NCBI RefSeq assembly: GCF_009002475.1
Contig: NZ_AP019860.1
Location: 2,232,001 to 2,296,000 of the forward strand
Length of the DNA: 64,000 bases
Direction: 5' to 3'
From: Candidatus Uabimicrobium amorphum
Lineage (GTDB): Bacteria; Planctomycetota; Uabimicrobiia; Uabimicrobiales; Uabimicrobiaceae
In this document: piece by piece, positions 62,530 to 64,000 of the stretch
Layout of the letters: the number at the start of each line of letters is the position of its first letter
Position numbering within the stretch: the first letter of the stretch is position 1
Position numbers and translations under genes: made by a program
The notes under the pieces: model-generated
Seen by the model: only the letters and a program-made list of their open reading frames with translations
The model's database searches: none
What the model was told of the DNA's origin: nothing

Positions 62530-64000
62530 AAAACCTCCTCGCTTTTTTTGCAAAGCGCCATCTCCTCGTCAATCTACTCATGGCAGTGGTCATTGTGTTT
62601 GGTTTTCTCGCCACTACCAACATGAAACTCGAAGTTTTTCCCAAATTCGATTTGGGAATTGTCACCATCACTACTGCGCGCCCCGGGGCAGGACCAGAAG
62701 ATGTCGAATTATCACTCACAGTGCCCATAGAAGAAGAAATTCTCAAGATCGACGGTTTGAAAAAAGTGGTATCCAACAGTATGGAAGGTATTTCGGTGAT
62801 CACCGTACGTCTCGACCCAGATGTCAAAAACCAAAAACAACTCGTCAATGATATCCAAAAAGCAGTTGATCGCGCCGCAAGTCTTTTACCTAGTGATATC
62901 CCCAACAAGCCTATTGTAGAAGAAATCTCCTCTCTAAAGGTTCCGGTGATAGAGCTGCATATATCGGGCAAAGTACCTGAACAACTTTTGCGCCTTACGG
63001 CCAAAAAATTAGCGGATAGTTTACGTGAGGTACCTGGTGTTTCGGGAGTAAAGAAGATAGGATTCCGCGATCGCGAGGTACGTATTCTTTTAGATCCTGG
63101 TCGCTTAGAACACCTTGGCATTACGTATGATGAAATTATCACCGCCGTCAACAAACGCAATGTTCGCGACGCTGGAGGGTCGGTAGAGTCCTTCGTCGCG
63201 GAAAAAAAAGTCCTTACCGTAGGACAGTTTTCGCAGCCAAAAGAAGTGGAAAACGTCATTATTCGCGCGGCCGAACCCGGTAACTACATCCGCGTTCGCG
63301 ATATAGCTCAAGTTGTTCTTGACTACGAAGATTGGAAGGTACAGTCGCGCATCAACAATGTAATGGGAATTGCACTTTCCGTACGTAAAAAAGCCAATGC
63401 CGATGCGGTGAAAACCACCGCTGCTGTGAAAAACTTCATCAAAAATGTGCAAAGTAGTTTTCCTCCTGGAGTCGAGGTTGTTGCAGTAAACGATGTATCG
63501 CGCTTTACCTTGATGATGATTGATGTTCTCATTGGAAACGCACTTATCGGTCTCATATTAGTGTTTGTCACTCTGGTGCTGTTTTTCCGCATACGTTTAG
63601 CTTTTTGGGTAAGTGTGGGGCTTTTAGTTTCCATTTGTTTCACCTTTGCCATGATGCCCATTTTAGGAATTGGTATCGATATGCTGTCACTTATGGCCCT
63701 TATTTTGATGATCGGAATGCTTGTAGATGATGCCATCGTCACCGGAGAGAGTATTTATCGCCACCGTGAAAAAGGCGAGTTACCCCTGGAGGCAAGTGTT
63801 AATGGTACACACAGCGTCGCAGCTCCTGTCATCGTCAGCACGTTGACGACGATTCTCGCTTTTACTCCTGTTTCTTTCTTGGGTGGTCTAGAAGGAAAAT
63901 TCATGTGGACATTACCGGTGATGGTCGCTTTAATACTTGGAGCTTCACTATTCGAATGCAAATTTATGCTTCCAGCACATTTAATGGGTGGTAAGGGAGA
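62526..64000 (+). CDS. RND family efflux pump, N-terminal part (3' end outside window)
   Basis: The frame runs open from ATG 62526 to the window edge, giving about 491 residues of an AcrB-type transporter: first transmembrane helix LLVNLLMAVVIVFGFLAT, then ARPGAGPEDVELSLTVPIEEEI, IDGLKKVVSNSMEGISVITV, the porter domain, and membrane helices with GMLVDDAIVTGESIYRHRE, where the paired Asp residues of the proton relay are kept. It uses proton-motive force to export toxic or lipidic compounds. It overlaps the adaptor gene by four bases. The outer-membrane component is not in view. Confidence 0.93.
   Translation, partial: MKNLLAFFAKRHLLVNLLMAVVIVFGFLATTNMKLEVFPKFDLGIVTITTARPGAGPEDVELSLTVPIEEEILKIDGLKKVVSNSMEGISVITVRLDPDVKNQKQLVNDIQKAVDRAASLLPSDIPNKPIVEEISSLKVPVIELHISGKVPEQLLRLTAKKLADSLREVPGVSGVKKIGFRDREVRILLDPGRLEHLGITYDEIITAVNKRNVRDAGGSVESFVAEKKVLTVGQFSQPKEVENVIIRAAEPGNYIRVRDIAQVVLDYEDWKVQSRINNVMGIALSVRKKANADAVKTTAAVKNFIKNVQSSFPPGVEVVAVNDVSRFTLMMIDVLIGNALIGLILVFVTLVLFFRIRLAFWVSVGLLVSICFTFAMMPILGIGIDMLSLMALILMIGMLVDDAIVTGESIYRHREKGELPLEASVNGTHSVAAPVIVSTLTTILAFTPVSFLGGLEGKFMWTLPVMVALILGASLFECKFMLPAHLMGGKG

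Noticed and set aside
62498..63259. Minus-strand open frame of 253 codons
   Set aside because: Antisense shadow of the RND pump gene, which has clear family motifs but no stop inside the window.
1..64000. tRNA, rRNA, riboswitch or prophage genes
   Set aside because: I scanned the intergenic regions for cloverleafs and conserved RNA motifs by eye and saw none that I could support; a covariance-model search would be needed to exclude them.

Overview
This is an AT-rich, gene-dense bacterial window from a diderm. An LptF/LptG-type permease, many lipoprotein signal peptides, and a periplasmic adaptor followed by an RND pump all imply an outer membrane. Two very large Ser/Thr kinases (one with a WD40 propeller, one preceded by a sigma-70-like gene), HEAT and TPR lipoproteins, a DUF1475 membrane protein and giant repeat surface proteins fit the Planctomycetota best. 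A low-GC lineage such as the Candidatus Uabimicrobium group is plausible. That placement is inference from gene content; no rRNA or tRNA gene was seen.

Layout. 1-3297: end of a gingipain-like C25 peptidase, a DUF4239 membrane protein and an LptF/G permease. 3758-17154: a small lipoprotein and four proteins built from about 42 copies of a PEGA-like repeat (6, 19, 15 and 2 units). They are two lipoproteins, one membrane-anchored giant and one secreted giant with an N-terminal helical-repeat region. 17329-21632: dTMP kinase with an odd P-loop, a RecA/KaiC-like ATPase with GHQGM repeats, a small unknown protein and a GuaB1-type IMPDH/GMP reductase. 21784-28337: a secreted helical protein, CNNM-CBS protein, STAS-like protein, OPT transporter, HEAT lipoprotein and DUF1304 protein. 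28470-32454: a sigma factor and a transmembrane Ser/Thr kinase.

33048-36233 (minus): TPR lipoprotein, a histidine/aromatic ammonia-lyase whose MIO triad reads Ala-Cys-Gly, and a DUF1475 protein. Divergent from it, 36630-45207 is a very tight seven-gene operon: kynureninase, kynurenine 3-monooxygenase, EboD, EboE, EboC, EboF and an HD-domain phosphohydrolase. This is the most interesting locus. It joins tryptophan/kynurenine catabolism to the poorly understood ebo metabolite-traffic genes, with no eboA or eboB seen. 45502-48050: der, a membrane protein with a Lys-rich tail, and a Fur-family regulator. 48194-48564 is a decayed lipoprotein gene. 48777-52587 (minus) is a GntR-regulated ABC exporter operon in which one permease carries a large C-terminal extracytoplasmic domain.

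52805-61153: an unknown membrane protein, a kinase-WD40 protein, a NodU/CmcH carbamoyltransferase and two glycosyltransferases, probably serving surface glycan synthesis and signalling. 61462-64000: an RND efflux adaptor and the start of its pump, which runs off the window. Intergenic regions hold several families of hairpin repeats, a 61-bp tandem array, a hexamer array and a MITE-like inverted-repeat element.
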